From: DSOI01 sp041394885
Lineage (GTDB): Bacteria; Acidobacteriota; Terriglobia; Bryobacterales; Bryobacteraceae
Reading direction: 5' to 3'
Assembly (NCBI GenBank): GCA_041394885.1
Contig: JAWKHI010000037.1
Location: forward strand, 1 to 64,000
DNA length: 64,000 nt
Positions 45,548 through 54,108 of this stretch are shown in pieces; positions within the stretch are counted from its first letter, which is position 1; the number at the start of each line of letters is the position of its first letter. The notes beneath the pieces were generated by a model that ran no database searches, was not told the origin of the DNA, and worked only from the letters and a program-made list of their open reading frames with translations. The translations under genes were made by a program, and so were the position numbers.

Positions 45548-46507
45548 ATGCAGAGACTCCTCGTTGCCGCCGCGATCGCGGCTTCCCTATCGCAAGCGGC
45601 CCCCGCTCAGGACGCAAAGGCTTTTCTCGGACGTTGGGACATGACGGTGACGCCGGCTACGGGCGCACCTTATCCGCAATGGATGGAACTGGTGGAAAAC
45701 AATGGCCGTATCGAAGGCCGTGTCCAGCCGCGCGGAGGCGGATGGAGGCCGATTCAGGGCGCGAAAGTGGAGGGTGGCAAGATCATCATCGCCGTGTCGT
45801 CGGCCGGACGCGGCCCCGCGATCGCCTGGGAGCTCACCACCGCCGGACGGGACAGCCTGACGGGGATCGAAAAGCGCGGCGGAGCCGATGGCCCGAAGCT
45901 GGCAGGTGCGCGCGCACCCAAGCTCGACCGTCCCATGCCCAAGGCATGGACCACACCGAAGCCGCTTTTCAACGGGAAGGATCTCACAGGATGGGAGCCG
46001 ATCGGCAACGCGGCCAATAACAAATGGATTGCCCGCAATGGGGAACTGGTCAACGACAATCCCGAAGTGGAGGGTGGCCGCGGCGCACGGGCGGCCAACC
46101 TGAAGACCACCGAAAAATTCCAGGACTTGAAACTGCACATCGAAGTAAACTGCCCCGAGCACGGCAACAGCGGGATCTATCTGCGCGGGCGCTACGAGAT
46201 CCAGGTGGGCACCGAAGGCGGTTCGCAGCCGGACCACGAAATGGGCGCCGTCTATAGCCATTACCCGCCACCAGCCAGCGCTCCGCTCGGCCTTGGCAAG
46301 TGGACCTCGTTCGACATCACGCTGGTGGGCCGGCGCGTCACCGTGGTGCGCGACGGCATGGTCTATCACGACAACGTGGAGATCCCGGGCCCCACCGGCG
46401 GGGCCCTCGACAGCAACGAAGCCGAGCCGGGCCCCTTCTTCCTGCAGGGAGATCACCACGGCGTGATCCGGTACCGGAACATCACCGTGTCCGTGCCCAA
46501 GCAGTGA
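45548..46507 (+). CDS. Exported 3-keto-disaccharide hydrolase family protein (DUF1080)
   Basis: 319 residues with a signal peptide (MQRLLVAAAIAASLSQAAPAQ). An N-terminal DUF-like sandwich (residues 25-125) precedes the DUF1080 concanavalin-like domain: LFNGKDLTGWEPIG, LKLHIEVNCPEHGNSGIYLRGRYEIQV, and DNVEIPGPTGGAL. Related proteins hydrolyse 3-keto-glycosides in soil bacteria. Starts 9 bp after the vapC stop but is probably independent. Confidence 0.85.
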   Translation: MQRLLVAAAIAASLSQAAPAQDAKAFLGRWDMTVTPATGAPYPQWMELVENNGRIEGRVQPRGGGWRPIQGAKVEGGKIIIAVSSAGRGPAIAWELTTAGRDSLTGIEKRGGADGPKLAGARAPKLDRPMPKAWTTPKPLFNGKDLTGWEPIGNAANNKWIARNGELVNDNPEVEGGRGARAANLKTTEKFQDLKLHIEVNCPEHGNSGIYLRGRYEIQVGTEGGSQPDHEMGAVYSHYPPPASAPLGLGKWTSFDITLVGRRVTVVRDGMVYHDNVEIPGPTGGALDSNEAEPGPFFLQGDHHGVIRYRNITVSVPKQ

Positions 46508-46553
46508 GCCTTTCCGCGGAATGAGCGGCCATCCACTGTACGATAGGAGATAG

Positions 46554-47438
46554 GTGTTCGTCACACTGGAAAGTCTCACCGGGGAAGCGCCGCGCGGCCA
46601 GCGTCCCCCTTGGCTGCGCGCGCCCGCGCCGGTAGGCGGCAATCATCGCGATCTGAAAGAGCTGGTTACGCGGCTGGGGCTCCATACGGTGTGCGAGAGC
46701 GCCGCCTGCCCGAACGTGGGCGATTGCTGGAATCGCCGCACGGCCACGTTCATGATCCTGGGCAACGTATGCACGCGCCGCTGCGGATTCTGCGCGGTCC
46801 AAAAGGGCGCGCCTCTGGCGGTGGATTTCGATGAGCCGCGCCGGGTGGCCGAAGCGGTGGCGGCGATGGATCTGCGCTATGCGGTGATCACGAGCGTGAA
46901 CCGGGACGACCGCAAAGACGGGGGCGCGCTGCTGTTCGCGATGACCATCCGCGCCATTCGTGAGCGCGTGCCCGCGTGCCGGGTGGAAGTGCTGGTGCCC
47001 GATTTTCAAGGGTCGCGGGAAGCGATGGAACTCGTGATGGCGGACCGGCCCGATTGTCTGAACCACAACACCGAGACAGTCCCGCGCCTCTACCGGCAGG
47101 TGCGGCTGGGCGCCCGCTATGAACGGTCACTCGAAATGCTGGCCTACGCCAAGCAACTGGCGCCGGAGGTTCCCACCAAGAGCGGACTGATGCTGGGGCT
47201 GGGCGAGACGCTCGACGAAGTCCGGGCCGTGATGCGCGATCTGCGCGCGGCCGAGGTGGACATTCTCACGTTGGGCCAATACCTGCGACCCACGCCGAAG
47301 CATCTGCCGGTGATCCGCTATGTGACACCGGCGGAGTTCGATGAGCTGGGTGACGCGGGGCGCGCCATGGGCTTCACGCACGTCGAGTCCGGACCTCTGG
47401 TGAGAAGCTCCTATCACGCCGGTGAGGCCGTCGCATAA
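46554..47438 (+). CDS. lipA: Lipoyl synthase
   Basis: Radical-SAM enzyme of 294 residues that inserts two sulfurs into octanoyl-lipoyl domains. Start is GTG 46554 with AGGAGA 3 nt upstream. The auxiliary-cluster cysteines (CESAACPNVGDC), the radical-SAM triad CTRRCGFC, NHNTETVPRLY, the GLMLGLGET region and the C-terminal RSSY serine ligand (VRSSYHA) are complete. Slightly short of the usual 310-330 because of a shorter N-terminus. The following MBL-fold gene begins 2 bp after its stop. No lipB is adjacent. Confidence 0.95.
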   Translation: MFVTLESLTGEAPRGQRPPWLRAPAPVGGNHRDLKELVTRLGLHTVCESAACPNVGDCWNRRTATFMILGNVCTRRCGFCAVQKGAPLAVDFDEPRRVAEAVAAMDLRYAVITSVNRDDRKDGGALLFAMTIRAIRERVPACRVEVLVPDFQGSREAMELVMADRPDCLNHNTETVPRLYRQVRLGARYERSLEMLAYAKQLAPEVPTKSGLMLGLGETLDEVRAVMRDLRAAEVDILTLGQYLRPTPKHLPVIRYVTPAEFDELGDAGRAMGFTHVESGPLVRSSYHAGEAVA

Positions 47439-47440
47439 AC

Positions 47441-48316
47441 GTGCATCGCATCCAACTGCCCTTTCACTACGAGTTGAAGCACGTCTACGTCCACGTTTTG
47501 CGGTGGCGGGATGGATGGATGCTGATCGACACCGGGTTCGGGAGCGAGGCCTCCTGGGCCGCGCTCGAGCAGGCCCTCGCCGAGCGCGGCATCGCCTGGC
47601 GCGACATCCACACGCTCGTGCTCACGCACGGCCACCCAGATCACATGGGCAACGCGCCGCGCGTGCTGGAACTCTCCGGCGCGCAGTTGTGGATGCACCG
47701 CCGCGAGGAAGAATATCTGCGGATGATATCCGGGCCTCCGCGCCGTAACGACCACTTGGCGCAATGGGGCGCGCCTGGCGAGATGGTGGACCGGGTGGCG
47801 GAGGCAGCCGTGGACACAGGCCAGTATTTCCGGCCGCTCCGCCCCGATGTCTACATCGAGGATGGCATGACGGTGGGTCCGTTCCAGGCGATCTGGACGC
47901 CCGGCCACGCGCGCGGCCACGTTTGCTTGTGGGAGGAAGAAACAAAGCGCCTGATCGCTGGGGATCACGTACTGCCTCGCATCACGCCGCACGTGGGTTG
48001 GGTGGCTGAGGAGGATTCGCTCGCGGACTTTCTGCAATCGCTGCAGAAGATCAGTGGCCTGCCAGCGGTCGAGACGTTGCCTTCCCATGGCGACCCCATT
48101 TCCGATTTACCTGGGCGGTGCCGCGAGATCGCGGCCCATCACGTGGAGCGCTGCCAGCAGATCCGCGATGCGGGCGAGGCCGGGGCGCGGACGCCGCACG
48201 CCGTGGTCCAGATGCTCTGGCGGCGCGAGGGAGCGCCGCTGTCGCCGTTTCAGTACCTGTTCGCGATGTACGAAGTGGCTGCCCATATGAAGCATATGGG
48301 CCTTACGGTGGGATAA
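47441..48316 (+). CDS. MBL-fold metallo-hydrolase
   Basis: 291 residues from a GTG at 47441, two bases after the lipA stop, so probably co-transcribed. Zinc ligands: LTHGHPDHMG (H-x-H-x-DH), GHARGHVCL and AGDHVLPR. A C-terminal helical extension (residues 220-291, HHVERCQQIRDAGEAG) is typical of the LACTB2/RNase-like thioesterase or glyoxalase-II-like hydrolase group. Substrate unknown; hydrolysis of a thioester is the usual role. Confidence 0.85.
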   Translation: MHRIQLPFHYELKHVYVHVLRWRDGWMLIDTGFGSEASWAALEQALAERGIAWRDIHTLVLTHGHPDHMGNAPRVLELSGAQLWMHRREEEYLRMISGPPRRNDHLAQWGAPGEMVDRVAEAAVDTGQYFRPLRPDVYIEDGMTVGPFQAIWTPGHARGHVCLWEEETKRLIAGDHVLPRITPHVGWVAEEDSLADFLQSLQKISGLPAVETLPSHGDPISDLPGRCREIAAHHVERCQQIRDAGEAGARTPHAVVQMLWRREGAPLSPFQYLFAMYEVAAHMKHMGLTVG

Positions 48317-48404
48317 ACCGCAAACAGTTCTTGCCTTCCTGTGGCGGAACGCGGCATATTAGAACGTGCGCGACCCGAGTCCGGCCGCGTGAAATTCACT
48401 CCCC

Positions 48405-49763
48405 ATGTCAAGGAGTCTCATGCTGGTCCGCTCCGTTTCCTGCCTTCTGTTTCTCGCCTCTGCTTTGTCCGCCCAGCCCGATGCCGTGCCTGCCGTTTCC
48501 GCCGGTGACAATGCGTGGGTGCTTACCAGCGCGGCGCTGGTGCTGATGATGACCGGCCCAGGCTTGGCGCTGTTCTACTGCGGCTTGGTTCGCAAGAAGA
48601 ACGTGCTCGGCACGATGATGCAGAGCTTTGCCATGATGGCGGCGATCACGCTGCTGTGGGGCGCGGTGGGTTACAGCCTGGTTTTCGGCGATGGGTGCGC
48701 CTTCATCGGAGACTTCCGATTCGCCTTTCTGCGCGGCGTGGGCGCGGCGCCGAATGCCGACTACGCGCCCACCATTCCGCATCTCACGTTCATGGTGTAT
48801 CAGATGATGTTCGCCATCATCACGCCGGCGCTGATCACGGGCGCATACGCCGAGCGTGTGAAGTTCGGCGGACTGCTGGCGTTCTCGCTGATCTGGACGA
48901 CGATCGTGTATTTTCCGGTAGCGCACATGGTGTGGGGCAAAGGCGGCTACCTCAACGCATTTTCCGGCGGGGCGATTCCGGTGTTCGATTTCGCCGGCGG
49001 GACGGTGGTACACATCACCTCAGGCGTGTCCGCGCTGATCTGCGCGCTGTATATCAGGGCGCGGAGCGGCTACCCGTCCGAGCCCATGAAGCCGCACAGC
49101 CTGGTGCTGAGCTTCATCGGCGCGTGCCTGCTGTGGGTGGGCTGGTTCGGATTCAACGCGGGGAGCGCGCTGGGCGCTTCCGGGCTGGCCGCCTCCGCGT
49201 TCGTGAACACCCATTTCGCTTCCGCGGCCGGCGCGGTTGCGTGGATGGCCGCCGAGAAGATGCGCAGTGGAAAAGCCAGCGCGCTGGGCGCCATCACCGG
49301 TTCGGTGGCCGGGCTCGCCACGGTCACGCAGGGCGCGGGTTTCGTGGAACCGATGCCGGCGGTGCTGATCGGGTTCATTGCCGGCCTGGTCTGCTTCTGG
49401 ATGGTGGCGGTAGCGAAAATGAAGTTCGGCTACGATGACTCGCTAGACGCATTCGGCGTTCACGGCATAGGCGGAATGATGGGCTGCCTGCTCACCGGCG
49501 TATTTGCCACCAACGCGGTCAACGACGGTTTGAAGCTGGCCTCTGGGGCCGTGGCGCCGCTGGGCATGGTGGACGGCAACGTGGCGCAGGTTGCGAATCA
49601 GGCGATGGGAGGAGGGCTTGCGCTGGTGATATCGGTGGCGGGAACTCTACTTGCGCTCAAGGCGGCCGACCTGGCGTTCGGGTTGCGGATGGACGAACGC
49701 GACGAGATCTCCGGCATGGATTTGGCCATCCACGGAGAAGAGGGGTACAATCTGGATGCATAG
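48405..49763 (+). CDS. amt: Ammonium transporter
   Basis: 452 residues, about 11-12 membrane segments plus a signal peptide (LMLVRSVSCLLFLASALSAQ). Amt signatures: ALFYCGLVRKKNVLGTMMQSF, VHITSGVSALICALY, and DDSLDAFGVHGIGGMMGCLLTGVF, which carries the second of the paired pore histidines; the FGF/phenylalanine gate region is also present. Followed 12 bp later by the PII gene that would block it when nitrogen is ample. The upstream 88 bp hold no clear sigma-54 site. Confidence 0.95.
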   Translation: MSRSLMLVRSVSCLLFLASALSAQPDAVPAVSAGDNAWVLTSAALVLMMTGPGLALFYCGLVRKKNVLGTMMQSFAMMAAITLLWGAVGYSLVFGDGCAFIGDFRFAFLRGVGAAPNADYAPTIPHLTFMVYQMMFAIITPALITGAYAERVKFGGLLAFSLIWTTIVYFPVAHMVWGKGGYLNAFSGGAIPVFDFAGGTVVHITSGVSALICALYIRARSGYPSEPMKPHSLVLSFIGACLLWVGWFGFNAGSALGASGLAASAFVNTHFASAAGAVAWMAAEKMRSGKASALGAITGSVAGLATVTQGAGFVEPMPAVLIGFIAGLVCFWMVAVAKMKFGYDDSLDAFGVHGIGGMMGCLLTGVFATNAVNDGLKLASGAVAPLGMVDGNVAQVANQAMGGGLALVISVAGTLLALKAADLAFGLRMDERDEISGMDLAIHGEEGYNLDA

Positions 49764-49775
49764 CCCAGCCCGTCC

Positions 49776-50114
49776 ATGAAAAAAATCGAAGCGATTATTC
49801 AACCATTCAAGCTCGAGGCCGTAAAGGAAGCCCTGAAGGCCATCGGCGTGGATGGCATTACGGTGAGCGAGGTGCGCGGCTGCGGCCGGCAGAAGGGCCA
49901 CACCGAGGTTTATCGCGGGCGCGAATATTCGGTGGATCTGCTGCCGAAGGTAAAACTCGAGATGGTGGTGGGCGATGAACGCAAGGAAGAAGTGATCCAG
50001 GCGGTGCTGCATTCGGCGCGGACGGGGAAGATCGGCGACGGAAAGATCTTCGTCTACGACTTGGGTGAGGCGATCCGGATTCGCAATGAAGACCGGGATG
50101 ACGCGGCTTTGTAG
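49776..50114 (+). CDS. glnK: PII nitrogen regulatory protein
   Basis: 112 residues, the exact PII length. MKKIEAIIQPFKLEAVKEAL is the conserved start, Y51 (RGREYSV) the uridylylation site at the tip of the T loop, and TGKIGDGKIFV the nucleotide- and 2-oxoglutarate-binding B/C loops. Position beside amt marks it as the GlnK-type paralogue. Confidence 0.96.
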   Translation: MKKIEAIIQPFKLEAVKEALKAIGVDGITVSEVRGCGRQKGHTEVYRGREYSVDLLPKVKLEMVVGDERKEEVIQAVLHSARTGKIGDGKIFVYDLGEAIRIRNEDRDDAAL

Positions 50115-50124
50115 GGCCTGAGCG

Positions 50125-51396
50125 CTACGGCCGGTTCAGATACTTCTCGTAGAGCCGCGTGTGACGCGTCTCCACACTTGCTTCGCGTCCGCGAATAAAG
50201 ACCTTTCGCACCTGGGTGCGGGTCTCGAGCGGATCGCCGTCGGTGAGGATGAAGTCCGCTGACTTTCCCACCTCGATCGAACCGAGTTTGCCGTCCACGC
50301 CCCAGATCCTGGCGGCATTGATGGTGACTGCCTTGAATGCTTCCTCACGCGGCAACCCGAACGGCACCGCCGCCGCGGCTTGATAGGGCAGGTTGCGAAC
50401 ATCGGCGGAATCGAACGTCCCGAAGGCGAACGGAATGCCCTGCCGGTGAAGTTCGCCCGGGAGCGAATACTGCGAATCATACGCGGCGTCCTCTTCGACC
50501 GGGAGCGTGTGCGTGGGCCCGAGAATCACGGGGATCCCGCGTGCCTTCACGGTGGCGAGCGCGGCGCCGAACTCGCGCGGCTCGGCGAGGATCATGCGGA
50601 TCTTCTCGCGGGCGGCGAACTCGAGCGCTTCCTGAATGGCGCGCTCGCGATTGGCGCGCACAATCACGGGGAGCTTGCCATCGAGAACGGGCAGCATCGC
50701 CTCGAACCTGCGGTCCACCGGTAACCCCGGTGTGGCGGCCTTGCTCTTCTGATAGCGGCGGGCATCCTCGAAGAACACGCGGAGTTTTTCGAGGGTCTCT
50801 TCGTGCTTCTTTTTGGCTTCGGCGTATGGAATACGCCGAGGGCGCTCCGGGGGCTCGCCGGCCGACATGGTCAATATGGGAAAGCGGAGCATCATGGCGG
50901 CGGGCGCCTGGAGCGCCATTTCTTCCCACGTCCAGCCATCCAGGCGGATGAGCGCGCCTTGTCCGGCGATGACGCCGCCACCAGGAAGCGTGACGGCGGC
51001 GGTGACGCCATTGGCGCGCGCCACCGGGATGTGTTCGCTCGACGGATTCACGGCGATGAGGGCGCGCAGTTGGGGCTCGAAGTCGCCCAGTTCGGAAATG
51101 TCGGAGGTCTCACGCACGGCGCCGATTTCGGTGAGGCCCAGCGAAGTGGCGGAATCGATCATACCGGGGTAAACGTGCAGGCCCGCGCCATCGATCACGA
51201 GCATGCCCTTGGGCGGCTTGGTTTTCGCCGCCCCGATTTCGGCGATGACACCGTCACGCACCAGGAGAGACGCCGCGGACACATCGGCCGACGTCACCGG
51301 ATGCACGGTGACGTTGCGGAGCAGAAAGGCGTTGTCCTGGGCCAAGCCGATCGCGGCGAATGCAAGTAACCCGGGCAGGGCCGTGCGCAGCTTCAT
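50125..51396 (-). CDS. Exported amidohydrolase-family protein without the HxH metal motif
   Basis: 423 residues from ATG 51396, which overlaps the upstream amidohydrolase stop by 4 bp (ATGA). Signal peptide MKLRTALPGLLAFAAIGLA. The fold is clear (NVTVHPVTSADVSAASLLVRDGVIAEIG, then GVDGKLGSIEVGKSADFILTDGDPLE), but where the metal-binding D-x-H-x-H should follow YPGM the sequence is IDSATSLGL, with neither histidine. Probably catalytically inactive or a partner subunit of the intact enzyme encoded just upstream. Confidence 0.85.
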   Translation of the reverse strand: MKLRTALPGLLAFAAIGLAQDNAFLLRNVTVHPVTSADVSAASLLVRDGVIAEIGAAKTKPPKGMLVIDGAGLHVYPGMIDSATSLGLTEIGAVRETSDISELGDFEPQLRALIAVNPSSEHIPVARANGVTAAVTLPGGGVIAGQGALIRLDGWTWEEMALQAPAAMMLRFPILTMSAGEPPERPRRIPYAEAKKKHEETLEKLRVFFEDARRYQKSKAATPGLPVDRRFEAMLPVLDGKLPVIVRANRERAIQEALEFAAREKIRMILAEPREFGAALATVKARGIPVILGPTHTLPVEEDAAYDSQYSLPGELHRQGIPFAFGTFDSADVRNLPYQAAAAVPFGLPREEAFKAVTINAARIWGVDGKLGSIEVGKSADFILTDGDPLETRTQVRKVFIRGREASVETRHTRLYEKYLNRP

Positions 51397-52658
51397 TGTT
51401 TGGCTCCGGAGTACTTGTCGAGCAGGACTTTGCGGCGGGCTTCCCGGCCGGCGCGCTCGTTGCTGTCTTTCTCGCGGTCGAAGTACATTTGTCCGTCGAT
51501 CCAGACCTTCTGCACCTTGGCGAAATTGGACAACGGATGTTTGTCGAACATTACGAGATCCGCGTCCTTGCCGGGTTCGATCGAGCCGACACGATCGTCC
51601 ACCATCAACTGCCTGGCGGGATTGATGGTGACCAGCGCGAGGGCTTCCTCCTCGGTGAGGCCGCCGTACTTCATGGCCTTGGCGGCTTCGGTGTTCAGAT
51701 GGCGGATGAGTTCGGCGGAGTCCGAATTGAGCGATACGAGAACGCCCTTCTTGTGCATGATCGCGGCGTTGTAGGGAGTGGCGTCGTAGGCTTCCACCTT
51801 GTAGGCCCACCAGTCAGAGAATGTGGACGCGCCTGCGCCGTGCGCGGCAATCTCCTTGGCGACTTTGTAGCCTTCGAGCACGTGCTGCAGAGTGCGGATC
51901 TTGAAGCCGAACTCGTCGGCCACGCGGAGCAGCATCAGGATCTCGTCGGCGCGATAGCTGTGCGCGTGCACGAGGCGCTTGCCTTCGAGCACCTCGACCA
52001 GCGGTTCGAGCTTGAGATCGCGCCGGGGTTTTTCGCCGCGCGCGATGCGGGCCTGATACTCCTTGGCTTGGAGAAACGCTTCCCGAATGACGTCCTCGAC
52101 ACCCATGCGCGTGGCCGGATAGCGGCGCTCCGTGAGGCCGGGGGACGGCTGCGCACCGCGGCGCTTGGGATTTTCTCCGAGGGCGAACTTGATGCCCGGC
52201 TTGGCGGCGTCAAACCGCAGACCGCGCGCATCCTTGCCCCAACGCGTCTTGATCACCGAGCACTGACCGCCGATGGCGTTGGCGGACCCATGCAGGACGT
52301 TCGCCATGGTGGTGCCACCGGCGAGCGCGCGGTAGATGGCGATGTCATCCGGGTTGAGGACATCTTCGATGGAGACCATCGAAGAGACCGAGACGCTGCC
52401 TTCGTTTACCGCGTCGGTGGCGATATGCGAATGGCAATCGATGATGCCGGGCATCACAAACTGACCGCCGGCGTCGACGATCTGCGCGCCCGGCGGGACG
52501 AGGACCTTTTCGGCCACTTCGGCGATCTTGCCGTCGTGGATGCGAATGGCGCCTTCGAGGTTCCCTTTGGTGACGGTGAGGATTTTGGCGTTTTGAATGA
52601 CGACGTCGGCGGCGGAGACGAGCCCCGCGCAAGCCAGCGCAACCGGCAACAGCTTCAT
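51393..52658 (-). CDS. Exported amidohydrolase (imidazolonepropionase-like), intact metal site
   Basis: 421 residues, signal peptide MKLLPVALACAGLVSA. Metal ligands are H76 and H78 in GIIDCHSHIA, a histidine in LVHAHSYRADE, one in TLQHVLEG, and an Asp in VSLNSDSAE. It is the middle member of three overlapping genes and the only one with a full metal centre. Members hydrolyse cyclic amides or dipeptides in the periplasm. Stop overlaps the next start by 4 bp, as does its own start with the previous stop. Confidence 0.9.
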   Translation of the reverse strand: MKLLPVALACAGLVSAADVVIQNAKILTVTKGNLEGAIRIHDGKIAEVAEKVLVPPGAQIVDAGGQFVMPGIIDCHSHIATDAVNEGSVSVSSMVSIEDVLNPDDIAIYRALAGGTTMANVLHGSANAIGGQCSVIKTRWGKDARGLRFDAAKPGIKFALGENPKRRGAQPSPGLTERRYPATRMGVEDVIREAFLQAKEYQARIARGEKPRRDLKLEPLVEVLEGKRLVHAHSYRADEILMLLRVADEFGFKIRTLQHVLEGYKVAKEIAAHGAGASTFSDWWAYKVEAYDATPYNAAIMHKKGVLVSLNSDSAELIRHLNTEAAKAMKYGGLTEEEALALVTINPARQLMVDDRVGSIEPGKDADLVMFDKHPLSNFAKVQKVWIDGQMYFDREKDSNERAGREARRKVLLDKYSGAKQ

Positions 52659-54067
52659 CGCGACTGCTCCTTGTTAGCCGGCACAGGGCGGGGCGCCCTA
52701 GAAGCAGCAAAGGATCCGCCGCCCCAGCTCCGTTGTGCCGGCGAGTCCTTGGAAGCTTGCTCCTTGTTTCCGGACTCCGGAGCCGGTTCTGGGAGGTCGA
52801 ACTTCACGCCATCGACGAAGATGTGCCGGACGCGGGTGCGATCGGAAAACAGGTCGCCGTCGGTGACGACGACGTTGGCGATCTTGCCTGTTTCGAGCGA
52901 CCCTGTGCGGTCCGCGACGCCGTAGATTTCGGCGGCGGAAAGAGTGAGAGCGCGCAAGGCGTCTTCGCGGCTGAGCCCAGCGTCAATGGCGCGCTTCACG
53001 GCCTTGCGGAGGTCGGCGGGCTTTTCGACGCCGCCGGAATAGAAGGCAAAGCGTACGTTGGCTTTGCGGAGCGCCGCGGGGCCGGAGGGTGCATTCTCAT
53101 ATCGCTCCAGTGTGCGCAGCGATTCCTTCGCGTCCGGGTCCGCATCCTTGGCGCGGCCCGGCCACTTCAGGTCAATCAGCAGGGGCAGATCCGCCGCGCG
53201 CAGGGCTTCCGCCATTTGCGAATCGGCAGCGCGCCAGGCGTCGTGGCCGCCATAAAGCACGGCGGGCCGGCCCAGTTCCTTGGCGAAGGCGATCATACGC
53301 GCGATCTCACGCTCAGTGGAGGCCGGCAGAAGAATGCGCGGCGAGTCGAGGACGCCGTCGAGCGCGCGATCGTATTCCGGACGTTTGTGGCCGCGAGGGT
53401 TGGCGGCGTATTGTTTTCGATCGAGATCATAGCGCGCGGCGTCCAGATAGATCTGCCGGACGTAGGCGATCACTCCCATCAGGGATCCTGGAAACGTTCG
53501 CGATCCGTTGGTCTGGAAGCGTATGAATTGGCCGGCGGGCGCGGCCACCACCATTGCGCCGGGCCTATCGCCGGCGAGATTCATCACCGCGCCCTGGCCG
53601 GCGAAGATACCGTCGCGCGGGTAGACGACGGCGGTGGTGAAGCCGGCGGCGCGGGCATCCTCGATCGGCTTTTCGGCGGGTTTCACAAGATCCTGCGCCT
53701 GGAGCCAGGAGGTGGTTGCTGGGCGATCCTCGGGTCCGCGAACGGTGGGCGCCGGGGATGCGGCGGGCCGGGGCGCCGATGGAGCTGAACGCGGAGAAGC
53801 GGGAATGCCCCAATGGCTCAAGGAGTCAATGAGCCCCGGATAGGCGTGCCAGCCGATGCCTTCGACGATCCATGCACCGGCGGGCGGGGTGACGTTGGCT
53901 CCCACGGCTTCAATGAGCCCACCCCGGAGGACAATGGTGGCGCGTTCGATGGCGGGTCCGGAAGCAGGATGCGCGGTGACATTCCGGATGGCGACGGCCG
54001 CACCCGGATCCTGAGCGTGTAACAGGAGAATCGGCGTGAGGCAAAGCAGGATGCGAAACTTCATCAT
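52655..54067 (-). CDS. Exported amidohydrolase-family protein, partial metal motif
   Basis: 470 residues, signal peptide MMKFRILLCLTPILLLHA. The amidohydrolase barrel is recognisable (AIRNVTAHPASGPAIERATIVLRGGLIEAVGANV, GVADRTGSLETGKIANVVVTDGDLF), but the metal motif reads DSLSH, keeping one of the two histidines. A Pro/Ala/Ser-rich insert (about 90-115) follows. First gene of the three-gene operon; starts 42 bp from the divergent sulfatase gene. Confidence 0.85.
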   Translation of the reverse strand: MMKFRILLCLTPILLLHAQDPGAAVAIRNVTAHPASGPAIERATIVLRGGLIEAVGANVTPPAGAWIVEGIGWHAYPGLIDSLSHWGIPASPRSAPSAPRPAASPAPTVRGPEDRPATTSWLQAQDLVKPAEKPIEDARAAGFTTAVVYPRDGIFAGQGAVMNLAGDRPGAMVVAAPAGQFIRFQTNGSRTFPGSLMGVIAYVRQIYLDAARYDLDRKQYAANPRGHKRPEYDRALDGVLDSPRILLPASTEREIARMIAFAKELGRPAVLYGGHDAWRAADSQMAEALRAADLPLLIDLKWPGRAKDADPDAKESLRTLERYENAPSGPAALRKANVRFAFYSGGVEKPADLRKAVKRAIDAGLSREDALRALTLSAAEIYGVADRTGSLETGKIANVVVTDGDLFSDRTRVRHIFVDGVKFDLPEPAPESGNKEQASKDSPAQRSWGGGSFAASRAPRPVPANKEQSR

Positions 54068-54108
54068 CGCGAGGGGGGTCTCTCAGATGAAGGTAGCATA
54101 GTGGCCAT

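Noticed and set aside
48317..48404. Possible sigma-54 promoter before amt (TGGCGG...GGCAT)
   Set aside because: GG and GC are separated by nine, not ten, bases and the -12 TTGC element is absent.
52733..53788. 351-codon plus frame across the third amidohydrolase
   Set aside because: Antisense shadow; the minus strand has signal peptide, family motifs and operon overlaps.
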